Notes under the pieces: model-generated
Database searches by the model: none
The model's input: only the letters and a program-made list of their open reading frames with translations
What the model was told of the DNA's origin: nothing
From: Burkholderiaceae bacterium
Lineage (GTDB): Bacteria > Pseudomonadota > Gammaproteobacteria > Burkholderiales > Burkholderiaceae_E
Reading direction: 5' to 3'
NCBI GenBank assembly: GCA_016710525.1
Contig: JADJVQ010000057.1
Location: 1-49,814, forward strand
Length of the DNA stretch: 49,814 nucleotides
Program-made: the position numbers and the translations under genes
In this document: one piece after another, positions 16,443 to 23,126 of the stretch
How positions within the stretch are numbered: the stretch's first letter is position 1
How the letters are laid out: every line of letters begins with the position of its first letter

Positions 16443-16955
16443 ATGCCACTGCCCAGCGACCTGGTGTTCCGCAAGACCGAAAAAGGTGTGCTCGAACTGC
16501 GCCATCGCACCCACGGGCTCAACGCCCGGGTCCGCCAGGTTCTGATCCTGCTCGACGGGCACCGGCGCGTGGCCGATCTGTGCCGGATGCTTCCCGAGGA
16601 CGAATTGAACCAGCACCTGTCCAACCTGGAAGGCGGCAGCTTCATTGCCCGTGAGGGGGCGCCTCAGCCAGTGGCCGGCACCGTGCCGGTGCTTCGCGTG
16701 GTGTCCCCGAAGCCTCCGCCCGCTGCCTGGCAGAACGGCCAGGAACCGTTGCCGGTGCTGCGGGCACGGCTGGTGCGCGCCCTGCTGGACGCCACCGGGC
16801 CAAGCGGTGACGACATGGCCGCGCGGATCGAGCGCTGCATCACCCTGGACGAGGTGCGCTCGCTGGTCGACCCCGCCGCCGCCATCGTCGAAGCGGTCGG
16901 CGGCCGGCATGCCTGCGCGCGGTTCCTCGAGCGGATCGGCAAGGTCGGCGCATGA
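16443..16955 (+). CDS. Conserved protein of unknown function, first of two tandem paralogues
   Basis: 170 residues. The N-terminal 60 residues read FRKTEKGVLELRHRTHGLNA, RVRQVLILLDGHRRVADLCR, and closely parallel the next gene. A helical C-terminal half (ARLVRALLDATGPSGDDMAA and beyond) diverges. No catalytic motif, signal peptide or membrane segment is visible. The start region looks like a winged-helix or small regulatory module, but I cannot assign it. The start at ATG 16443 follows a 30-nt gap after the hydrolase, and the stop overlaps the paralogue ATG. Confidence 0.75.
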   Translation: MPLPSDLVFRKTEKGVLELRHRTHGLNARVRQVLILLDGHRRVADLCRMLPEDELNQHLSNLEGGSFIAREGAPQPVAGTVPVLRVVSPKPPPAAWQNGQEPLPVLRARLVRALLDATGPSGDDMAARIERCITLDEVRSLVDPAAAIVEAVGGRHACARFLERIGKVGA

Positions 16956-17461
16956 CCACGACGCCCGGGTTCGATCTGCGGCTGGTTTTCGCCAAGACGG
17001 CCGAAGGCGCCGCCGAACTGGTCAGCCGCCAGCACGGCTTGTCGACCGTCGAACGGCGCATCCTGATCCTGGTCGATGGCCATCGCCGTCTGGCCGACCT
17101 GCCGCCGTTCGCGCGTCCCGGCGAAATCGGTCCGATCGTCAACACACTGCAATCGCACGGCCTGATCCGCCTGGCCGGCATCGCCGATGACCCGCCGGCG
17201 CAGGCCCGGCCCGATGACCCGGAGGACACCCGCGCGCGCCTGCAGTGGCTGCGCCAGCAGCTCGCCGGCTCGTTCGAACGCGAACTCGGCAGCGACGGGC
17301 GAGTGCTCGAAGCCCGGCTGCGCGACAGCATCAGCATCGAAGTCGCCCGGCGGGTGGTGCGCGACGGCATCGAGGCCGTCAGCCAGCGATGCGGGCGCGC
17401 CGCCGCAGACCGCGTGGCGCAACTCAGCCGGCGCGCTTTCGCCGAACCCGAGACCGACTGA
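16952..17461 (+). CDS. Conserved protein of unknown function, second tandem paralogue
   Basis: 169 residues. FAKTAEGAAELVSRQHGLST and RRILILVDGHRRLADLPPFA align with the preceding gene (K-T-x-x-G-x-x-E-L, R-x-HGL, R-x(3)-L-I-L-x-DGHRR-x-ADL). The C-terminal half is a charged helical region with no shared motif. Translationally coupled to the first copy by an ATGA overlap. The pair probably acts together, perhaps as a heterodimer, which is inference from the coupling. No function is assigned. Confidence 0.75.
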   Translation: MTTTPGFDLRLVFAKTAEGAAELVSRQHGLSTVERRILILVDGHRRLADLPPFARPGEIGPIVNTLQSHGLIRLAGIADDPPAQARPDDPEDTRARLQWLRQQLAGSFERELGSDGRVLEARLRDSISIEVARRVVRDGIEAVSQRCGRAAADRVAQLSRRAFAEPETD

Positions 17462-17543
17462 GGTCCGTCATGCCCCGGCGCCGTCGCATCCGATCAGGAG
17501 CGGCGCGCCTGCCGGCCCCGCAGGGCCCCCACCCCGAGGTGTC

Positions 17544-17549
17544 TATAAT
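17544..17549 (+). promoter_or_regulatory. -10 box TATAAT upstream of dacC
   Basis: TATAAT at 17544-17549 sits in the same TCTATAATCCG string seen at 15441-15450, 16 nt before the ATG at 17566 and 37 nt before a second in-frame ATG at 17587. No -35 consensus was found. Confidence 0.45.
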
Positions 17550-17565
17550 CCGCGCCTCCCGAATC

Positions 17566-18810
17566 ATGAAATACACCCCACATCCCATGGCGCATGCCGC
17601 ATTCCTCATCGCCACGATCACGCTGACCGGCGCCCTCGCCTTGAGCCCCGCACAGGCGGCCAAAAAATCGGCCAGGGCGGCGCCCCCGGCCGCTGCGCCG
17701 GCCCCGACCGCGCCCGCGCAGCAGCCCGGCGGCGCGCCGGTGCTGGCCGCGCGCGCCTGGCTGCTGGTCGACATCACGACCGGCCAGACCCTGGCCTCCT
17801 CAGAACCGGACATGAAGGTCGAACCGGCCTCGCTCACCAAGCTGATGACCGCCCATCTGGTCTTCAATGCGCTGGACGAAAAGAAGCTGTCGGGGGACGC
17901 CCGGCCGCCGGTGTCGCAGGCCGCCTGGAAGGCGATCGGCTCGCGGATGTTCGTCGAACCCGCCAAGCCGGCCACCGTCAACGAGCTGCTGCAGGGCATG
18001 ATCATCCAGTCGGGCAACGATGCCTCGATCATCCTGGCCGAGGCGCTCGCCGGCAGCGAGGCCGCCTTCACCGAGCGCATGAACCTCGAGGCGAAGCGGC
18101 TGGGCCTGACCAACACGAGTTTCCGCAATTCCACCGGGCTGCCCAATCCGCAGCACTACTCGACCGCGCGCGACCTGGCCGTGCTCGCGACCCGCCTGAT
18201 CACCGATCACCCGCAGCACTACGCCTTGTATTCGCGCAAGGAGTACACCTACAACGGCATCACCCAGCCCAATCGGAACCGGCTGCTGTTCATCGACCCC
18301 AGCGTCGATGGGGTCAAGACGGGCCACACCGAGGCCGCCGGCTTCTGCCTGATCGCCTCGGCACGGCGCGAACAGGCCGGAACCGGCCTGCAGCGCCGGC
18401 TGCTCTCGGTGGTGCTGGGCACGGCGTCCGAGTCGGCGCGGGCGATCGAGAGCCAGAAGCTGCTGAACTGGGGCTTCCAGGGCACCGAAGCGGTCAAGGT
18501 GTTCGCCAAGGACCAGTCCAGCGGCAGCTACCGCGTCTGGAAGGGGGCCGCGCCCGAGGTCAAGGCCGGCTTCGACAAGGACATCCTGGTGTCGGTGCCA
18601 CGCGGCCAGGCAGGCGCGGTGAAGGCTGAAATCGAGCGCCTGCAGCCGCTGATCGCGCCGGTCAACCGCGGCCAGCGGATTGGCACGCTGCGGGTCAAGC
18701 TGGGCGACCAGCTGCTCGCCGAGCGGCCCGTGCTGGCGCTCGAGGAAGTCGGCCAGGCCGGCCTGTTCGGACGCGCCTGGGATACGATCCGCCTATGGAT
18801 GGAGCGATGA
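17566..18810 (+). CDS. dacC: D-alanyl-D-alanine carboxypeptidase (penicillin-binding protein 5/6 type)
   Basis: 414 residues with an N-terminal signal (HAAFLIATITLTGALALSPA). The three penicillin-binding motifs are present: SxxK in EPASLTKLMTAH, SxN in QSGNDASI, and KTG in GVKTGHTEAAG. A C-terminal beta domain and an amphipathic tail (GRAWDTIRLWMER) anchor it to the inner membrane. It trims the terminal D-Ala of peptidoglycan pentapeptides. The ATG at 17587 is an alternative start that keeps the signal peptide. The gene overlaps the D-amino-acid aminotransferase by a few bases. Confidence 0.92.
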   Translation: MKYTPHPMAHAAFLIATITLTGALALSPAQAAKKSARAAPPAAAPAPTAPAQQPGGAPVLAARAWLLVDITTGQTLASSEPDMKVEPASLTKLMTAHLVFNALDEKKLSGDARPPVSQAAWKAIGSRMFVEPAKPATVNELLQGMIIQSGNDASIILAEALAGSEAAFTERMNLEAKRLGLTNTSFRNSTGLPNPQHYSTARDLAVLATRLITDHPQHYALYSRKEYTYNGITQPNRNRLLFIDPSVDGVKTGHTEAAGFCLIASARREQAGTGLQRRLLSVVLGTASESARAIESQKLLNWGFQGTEAVKVFAKDQSSGSYRVWKGAAPEVKAGFDKDILVSVPRGQAGAVKAEIERLQPLIAPVNRGQRIGTLRVKLGDQLLAERPVLALEEVGQAGLFGRAWDTIRLWMER

Positions 18811-19661
18811 TGACTGCAAACCAGATCGTGGCACTGAACGGCCGGTTCATTCCCATCGAAGAGGCCAGCGTGCCGGTCCTCGACCGCGGGTTCATCTTCG
18901 GCGATGGCATCTATGAAGTGGTGCCCTCGTACGGCGGACGGCTGTTTCGCTGGCCCCAGCACCTGGCCCGCCTGAAGCGCAGCCTCGCCAAGGTGCGCAT
19001 CGACAACCCGCACGACGACGCCGGCTGGCTGGGCCTCGTCCAGGAGCTGATCGCACGTCACCCCTGGCCCGACCAGTTCATCTACCTGCAGGTGACCCGC
19101 GGCGTGGCCCGCCGGGATCACGCGTTCCCGAAGGGCGTTGCGCCGACGGTGTTCGGCATGGCCAGCGAACTGGTTCCGGTACCCGCGCAGCAGCGAGAGC
19201 AGGGCGTGACCGCTGTCACGCTGCCCGATGAGCGCTGGCTGCACTGCGACATCAAGTCGACCTCGCTGCTGGGCAATGTCCTTGCGCGTCAGGCGGCCGT
19301 CGATGCCCAGGCGCTGGAGTGCCTGATGTTTCGGGACGGATTCCTCACGGAGGGCTCGGCCTCCAACGTCTGGATGGTTCGCCACGGCACGATGTTCGGC
19401 CCGCCGCGCGACAACCTCATCCTGGAAGGCATCCGAGTCCGGCTGATGGATGAGCTGTGCCAGTCCAGCGCCGTGCCGCTCGAGATCCGGCCCATCCTGC
19501 GCGAAGAGGTGCTGCAGGCCGACGAGCTGCTGATCAGCTCGGCCACCAAGGAGATCCTGCCGGTCACGGTGCTCGACGGGCGCCCGGTGGGCAGCGGACG
19601 CCCCGGGCCGGTGTACCAGGCGCTGTACAAGGCCTACCAGGCGGCCAAGCGGGCGGTCTGA
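18807..19661 (+). CDS. dat: D-amino-acid (D-alanine) aminotransferase
   Basis: About 284 residues from the ATG at 18807, which is preceded by GGAG; a further ATG at 18795 exists but lies inside dacC. FIFGDGIYEVVPSYGGRLFR is the fold-type IV start, the PLP-binding Lys lies in HCDIKSTSLLGN, and FLTEGSASNVW is the substrate and cofactor-phosphate loop. The enzyme interconverts D-alanine and D-glutamate, supplying peptidoglycan precursors, which fits the adjacent carboxypeptidase. Its TGA overlaps the ATG of the DUF493 gene. Confidence 0.9.
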   Translation: MMTANQIVALNGRFIPIEEASVPVLDRGFIFGDGIYEVVPSYGGRLFRWPQHLARLKRSLAKVRIDNPHDDAGWLGLVQELIARHPWPDQFIYLQVTRGVARRDHAFPKGVAPTVFGMASELVPVPAQQREQGVTAVTLPDERWLHCDIKSTSLLGNVLARQAAVDAQALECLMFRDGFLTEGSASNVWMVRHGTMFGPPRDNLILEGIRVRLMDELCQSSAVPLEIRPILREEVLQADELLISSATKEILPVTVLDGRPVGSGRPGPVYQALYKAYQAAKRAV

Positions 19662-19989
19662 TGGCCGACGCAGCGCCGCCGGGCGAAGACGCGCCCCCGA
19701 CTCGAGCGCCATCTCCGACACCTTCGACCGGATCGAGAAGCTGCTCGTCTTCCCGGCCGATTTTCCGCTGAAGGTGATGGGCCGGCGCGTCGATGGATTT
19801 GCCCAGGCCATCGCGGCGCTGGTCGCCGAGCACATGCCGCAGTTCGATCCGGCGACCATCGAGCTGCGCAGCTCCTCCAAGGGCACCTATCTCAGCCTCA
19901 CCCTGCTGCTGCGCGTCGAGTCGCGCGTGCAGCTCGAAGCCGTCTACCGCGCGGTCGCCGCCCACCCGTGGGTGCGGGTCGTCCTGTAG
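19661..19989 (+). CDS. DUF493 (YbeD-like) protein, frameshifted near the N-terminus
   Basis: The ATG at 19661 overlaps the dat stop and gives MADAAPPGEDAP, but the conserved body continues in another frame: SDTFDRIEKLLVFPADFPLK, VMGRRVDGFAQAIAAL, and ending AVAAHPWVRVVL. A single C missing from the C5 run at about 19693-19697 joins them into about 109 residues, the normal length for the family. The longest uninterrupted frame starts only at 19774 and would lose the conserved FPADFPLKVMG. DUF493 proteins are small regulatory proteins next to lipB/lipA in most proteobacteria, consistent with the order here. Confidence 0.85.
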
Positions 19990-20022
19990 ACGGCTTGCAC
20001 CCTCCCCACTGAAGGCAAAACC

Positions 20023-20601
20023 ATGCTCGTGCTCATCGTCGGACTGCTGGTCTTCCTGGGCCTGCACTCGGTGCGCATCGTCGCCGAAGACTGGCGCGGC
20101 GCCCGCCTCGCGCAATGGGGGGAGGCACGCTGGAAGGGGGTGTACTCGCTGCTCTCGATCGCCGGTTTCGTGCTGCTGATCTGGGGCTATGGGCTGTCGC
20201 GCGCGGCGCCGGTCGATCTCTGGCAGCCGCCGGTGTTCACGCGCCACCTGGCCTCGCTGCTGACCCTGCCGGCCTTCGTGCTGCTGGCCGCGGCCTATGT
20301 GCCGGGCACCCGGATCAAGGCACGCCTGGGCCACCCGATGATCCTGGGTGTGAAGCTGTGGGCACTGGCCCACCTGCTGTCCAACGGGCGGCTGGGCGAT
20401 GTGCTGCTGTTCGGCGGGTTCCTGGTCTGGGCTGTCTTCGACTTCCGGGCGGCACGGGCCCGCGACCGCCAGGCCGGGCTGATGCGGCCCGCCGGCAGCG
20501 CCGCCCGCGACATCGCGGCGGTGGTCGTGGGGCTGGCCGCCTGGGCCGTTTTCGCGATGTTCCTGCACGGCTGGCTGATCGGCGTGCGGCCGTTCGGCTG
20601 A
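20023..20601 (+). CDS. NnrU-family membrane protein
   Basis: 192 residues with about five transmembrane segments. GLHSVRIVAEDWR and RWKGVYSLLSIAGFVLLIWG are the NnrU signature, with GVKLWALAHLLSNGRLGDVL in the fourth segment. The family is linked to nitrite/nitric oxide respiration in some bacteria but is widespread, and its activity is not defined. It is inserted between DUF493 and lipB and looks cotranscribed, with gaps of 33 and 13 nt. Confidence 0.88.
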   Translation: MLVLIVGLLVFLGLHSVRIVAEDWRGARLAQWGEARWKGVYSLLSIAGFVLLIWGYGLSRAAPVDLWQPPVFTRHLASLLTLPAFVLLAAAYVPGTRIKARLGHPMILGVKLWALAHLLSNGRLGDVLLFGGFLVWAVFDFRAARARDRQAGLMRPAGSAARDIAAVVVGLAAWAVFAMFLHGWLIGVRPFG

Positions 20602-20614
20602 CCGGGCTGCCCGG

Positions 20615-21295
20615 ATGATCATCACCGAACACTGGCGCCGGCGCCCCTACCTCGAAACGCTCGAGGCGATGCGCGCCTTCACCGCCGCCCGCCAGCCCGA
20701 CACCCCCGACGAGATCTGGCTCGTCGAGCACGAGCCGGTGTTCACCCAGGGACTGGCCGGCAAAGCCGAGCACCTGCTGGCGCCGGGCAGCATCCCGGTG
20801 GTGCGCACCGAGCGCGGCGGCCAGGTGACCTACCACGGCCCCGGCCAGGTGGTGGCCTATGTGCTGCTCGACCTGCGGCGCAGCGGCCTGGGCATCCGCG
20901 AACTGGTGCGTGCGCTCGAGCAGGCGGTGATCGATCTGGTGGCCGATGAGGGCGTGCGGGCCGTGCGGCACGACGGCGCTCCCGGCGTGTATGTGGCGGA
21001 TGGCGCGCCCCGCGAAGGCGGCGCCAAGATCGCGTCGGTCGGCCTGAAGGTCGCGCGCGGCTGCACGTTTCATGGCGTGGCGCTGAACGTGGCGATGGAC
21101 CTCGAACCCTTCAGCCGGATCAACCCCTGCGGCCACCCCGGCCTGGCGGTGACCGACCTGACCCGGGCCAGCGGGGCGGCGCAGTCGGCGGGGCAGGTGG
21201 CGGTGCGCTTTGCCGCGGTGCTGGCGCAATCGCTGTCGCGATCGGTGCCCGCGGTGGCGCAGGCCTGGACGGTGCCCGCTGTCGCACGGGTATAG
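20615..21295 (+). CDS. lipB: Octanoyl-[acyl-carrier-protein]:protein N-octanoyltransferase
   Basis: 226 residues. TERGGQVTYHGPGQVVAYVL is the LipB signature, ASVGLKVARGCTFHGVALNV supplies the catalytic Lys, and NPCGHPG the Cys. It transfers octanoate from ACP to the lipoyl domains of 2-oxoacid dehydrogenases and the glycine cleavage system. The last dozen residues (VPAVAQAW then VPAVARV) are encoded by a 27-bp tandem repeat that continues past the stop. The ATG at 20615 is the conserved start. Confidence 0.95.
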   Translation: MIITEHWRRRPYLETLEAMRAFTAARQPDTPDEIWLVEHEPVFTQGLAGKAEHLLAPGSIPVVRTERGGQVTYHGPGQVVAYVLLDLRRSGLGIRELVRALEQAVIDLVADEGVRAVRHDGAPGVYVADGAPREGGAKIASVGLKVARGCTFHGVALNVAMDLEPFSRINPCGHPGLAVTDLTRASGAAQSAGQVAVRFAAVLAQSLSRSVPAVAQAWTVPAVARV

Positions 21296-21323
21296 ACGGT
21301 GCCCGCGATGGCGCAGGACTAGA
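21243..21323 (+). repeat. Three 27-bp tandem repeats spanning the lipB stop codon
   Basis: Copies at 21243-21269, 21270-21296 and 21297-21323 all begin CGGTGCCCGC. The period is nine codons, so the frame is kept. Copy 1 encodes the lipB tail, copy 2 contains the TAG stop of lipB (21293-21295), and copy 3 has a second in-frame TAG at 21320-21322. The copies are imperfect. Confidence 0.85.
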
Positions 21324-21368
21324 ATTCGGGCGTGGCGCCGGTTGGCGGCGCCGCCAGGAGCGCAACCG

Positions 21369-22400
21369 ATGTCCCCGTCCGATCCCAGCATGCCCGCGCC
21401 GGCGCCCTCGCCCGTCGAGGCCCCCGGCGGCCCCGACTCGGCAACCGCCGGCCAGGCCTACGATCCCAGCGCCAAGCAGAAGGCCGGCGCCAAGACCTCG
21501 CGCATCCCGATCAAGGTCGTGCCGGCCGGCGAGGTGCTCAAGAAGCCGCCCTGGATCCGCGTCAAGGCCGGTTCGCACAACACCCGCTTCTACGAGATCA
21601 AGGAAATCCTGCGCACCAACCAGCTGCACACGGTCTGCGAAGAGGCCAGCTGCCCGAACATCGGCGAGTGCTTCGGCAAGGGTACGGCCACGTTCATGAT
21701 CATGGGCGACAAGTGCACCCGGCGCTGCCCGTTCTGCGACGTCGGCCATGGCAGGCCCGATCCGCTGGATGCCAGCGAGCCGGAGAACCTCGGGCGCACC
21801 ATCGCACAGCTGCACCTGAGCTATGTGGTGATCACCAGCGTCGATCGCGACGACCTGCGCGACGGCGGCGCCGGCCACTTCGTCGATTGCATCCGACGGG
21901 TCCGCGAGCTGTCGCCGGACACCCGGATCGAAGTCCTGACACCGGACTTTCGCGGCCGCCTCGATCGGGCACTGGCCATCCTCGAGGCGGCTCCGCCCGA
22001 TGTGATGAACCACAACCTCGAGACCGTGCCGCGCCTGTACAAGGAGGCGCGCCCCGGGTCCGACTACCACCATTCACTGAAGCTGCTGGACGAGTTCAAG
22101 ACCCGGGTGCCAGGGGTGCCGACCAAGAGCGGCCTGATGGTGGGCCTGGGCGAAACCGACGACGAGATCCTCGAGACCATGCGCGACATGCGGGCCCATC
22201 GGATCGACATGCTCACGCTGGGCCAGTACCTCGCGCCGTCCAATGCCCACCTGCCGGTGCGCCGCTATGTGCACCCGGATACCTTCGCGATGTTCGAGGC
22301 CAAGGCCCGCGAGATGGGGTTTTCCCACGCCGCGGTCGGCGCCCTGGTGCGCTCGTCGTACCACGCCGACCAGCAGGCGCACGCCGCCGGGGTGAACTGA
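21369..22400 (+). CDS. lipA: Lipoyl synthase (radical SAM)
   Basis: 343 residues. CEEASCPNIGEC binds the auxiliary 4Fe-4S cluster and CTRRCPFC binds the radical-SAM cluster; the VITSVDRDDLRDGGAGHF and GLMVGLGETDDEI motifs are also present. It inserts two sulfurs into the octanoyl group made by LipB. The first 60 or so residues (Pro/Ala/Lys-rich) are a variable extension common in Burkholderiales. The ATG at 21369 is the only sensible start, 73 nt after lipB. The last codons lie in a 16-bp tandem repeat. Confidence 0.96.
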   Translation: MSPSDPSMPAPAPSPVEAPGGPDSATAGQAYDPSAKQKAGAKTSRIPIKVVPAGEVLKKPPWIRVKAGSHNTRFYEIKEILRTNQLHTVCEEASCPNIGECFGKGTATFMIMGDKCTRRCPFCDVGHGRPDPLDASEPENLGRTIAQLHLSYVVITSVDRDDLRDGGAGHFVDCIRRVRELSPDTRIEVLTPDFRGRLDRALAILEAAPPDVMNHNLETVPRLYKEARPGSDYHHSLKLLDEFKTRVPGVPTKSGLMVGLGETDDEILETMRDMRAHRIDMLTLGQYLAPSNAHLPVRRYVHPDTFAMFEAKAREMGFSHAAVGALVRSSYHADQQAHAAGVN

Positions 22401-22461
22401 GGCCGGGGTGAACTGAGGCCGCGGTGAACTGAGGCCGCGCCGAATCAGCGCCGAATCAGCG
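22386..22461 (+). repeat. 16-bp and 11-bp tandem repeats at the lipA stop
   Basis: GCCGGGGTGAACTGAG occurs at 22386-22401 and 22402-22417 and, with one change, at 22418-22433. Two copies of CCGAATCAGCG follow (22440-22450 and 22451-22461). The lipA stop TGA (22398-22400) is repeated 16 and 32 nt later, giving TGA in all three frames. The 11-bp pair overlaps the 3' end of the minus-strand membrane protein gene. Confidence 0.85.
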
Positions 22462-23001
22462 CCGGCTCTGCGCCGCCAGCCGGCGGGCGGCGCGCCAGGC
22501 CTGCCAGCGAGTGCGCGTGCGCTCGCCCCAGCGCCGCACTCGCCTTCGCACCAGCACGACGAGCGGCCAGGCCATCACCCAGCCGTAAACAATGGCCTTC
22601 AGCCGCAGCAGCGCATCGATCGCCCGGTCCGCCCAGCCGATGCGCCTGACCTGGGGCTGCACCGCGCCCCACAACCAGGCCAGCAGCGCGGTCCCGGCGA
22701 CCTTGGCCAGCACGAACAGCGAAAGTCCCGCCCCGGCGTGGCCGTGGGCAATCAGCGCCAGGCCCGCCAGCTTGACGGGCAGCAGCCCCGCGGCGGGCGC
22801 AAGCAGCGCGGCCAGCGCTCCGTAGGGCGGCAGCGCCCGCACCCGGGAGTCCAGCCAGCGCAGGACAGGCCAGCGCATGATCCGGGCGATCAGGCGCGTG
22901 AGCGGATCCCACAGCCAGTCTTCGAACGCGAAGATCAGCGCGGCCAGCAGGACCAGCGGGGCGAGCAGCAGACGGCGCAACCGGCGCGCGGCGGGCAACA
23001 T
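22456..23001 (-). CDS. Membrane protein of unknown function
   Basis: 181 residues. Hydrophobic segments lie near 11-26 (LLLAPLVLLAALIFAF), 60-85 (YGALAALLAPAAGLLPVKLA and onward) and 95-110 (LFVLAKVAGTALLAWLWGAV). The C-terminal 40 residues are strongly basic and end RRLAAQSRR, probably a cytoplasmic tail. No family was recognised beyond similarity in type to small proteobacterial membrane proteins. It is convergent with lipA and divergent from the protease gene. The stop is within the repeat region. Confidence 0.6.
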   Translation of the reverse strand: MLPAARRLRRLLLAPLVLLAALIFAFEDWLWDPLTRLIARIMRWPVLRWLDSRVRALPPYGALAALLAPAAGLLPVKLAGLALIAHGHAGAGLSLFVLAKVAGTALLAWLWGAVQPQVRRIGWADRAIDALLRLKAIVYGWVMAWPLVVLVRRRVRRWGERTRTRWQAWRAARRLAAQSRR

Positions 23002-23126
23002 ACGGGCTTTCCTCCGGGTCGTGATGCGGCAGCGGCGACGGTAACATGCACATCGGGGCGCGGCGCGGCCGCCTGACCCGGCACCGGCAGGCGCGCCATC
23101 CCCGATTCCCGACGGAAGCTTTTCGG

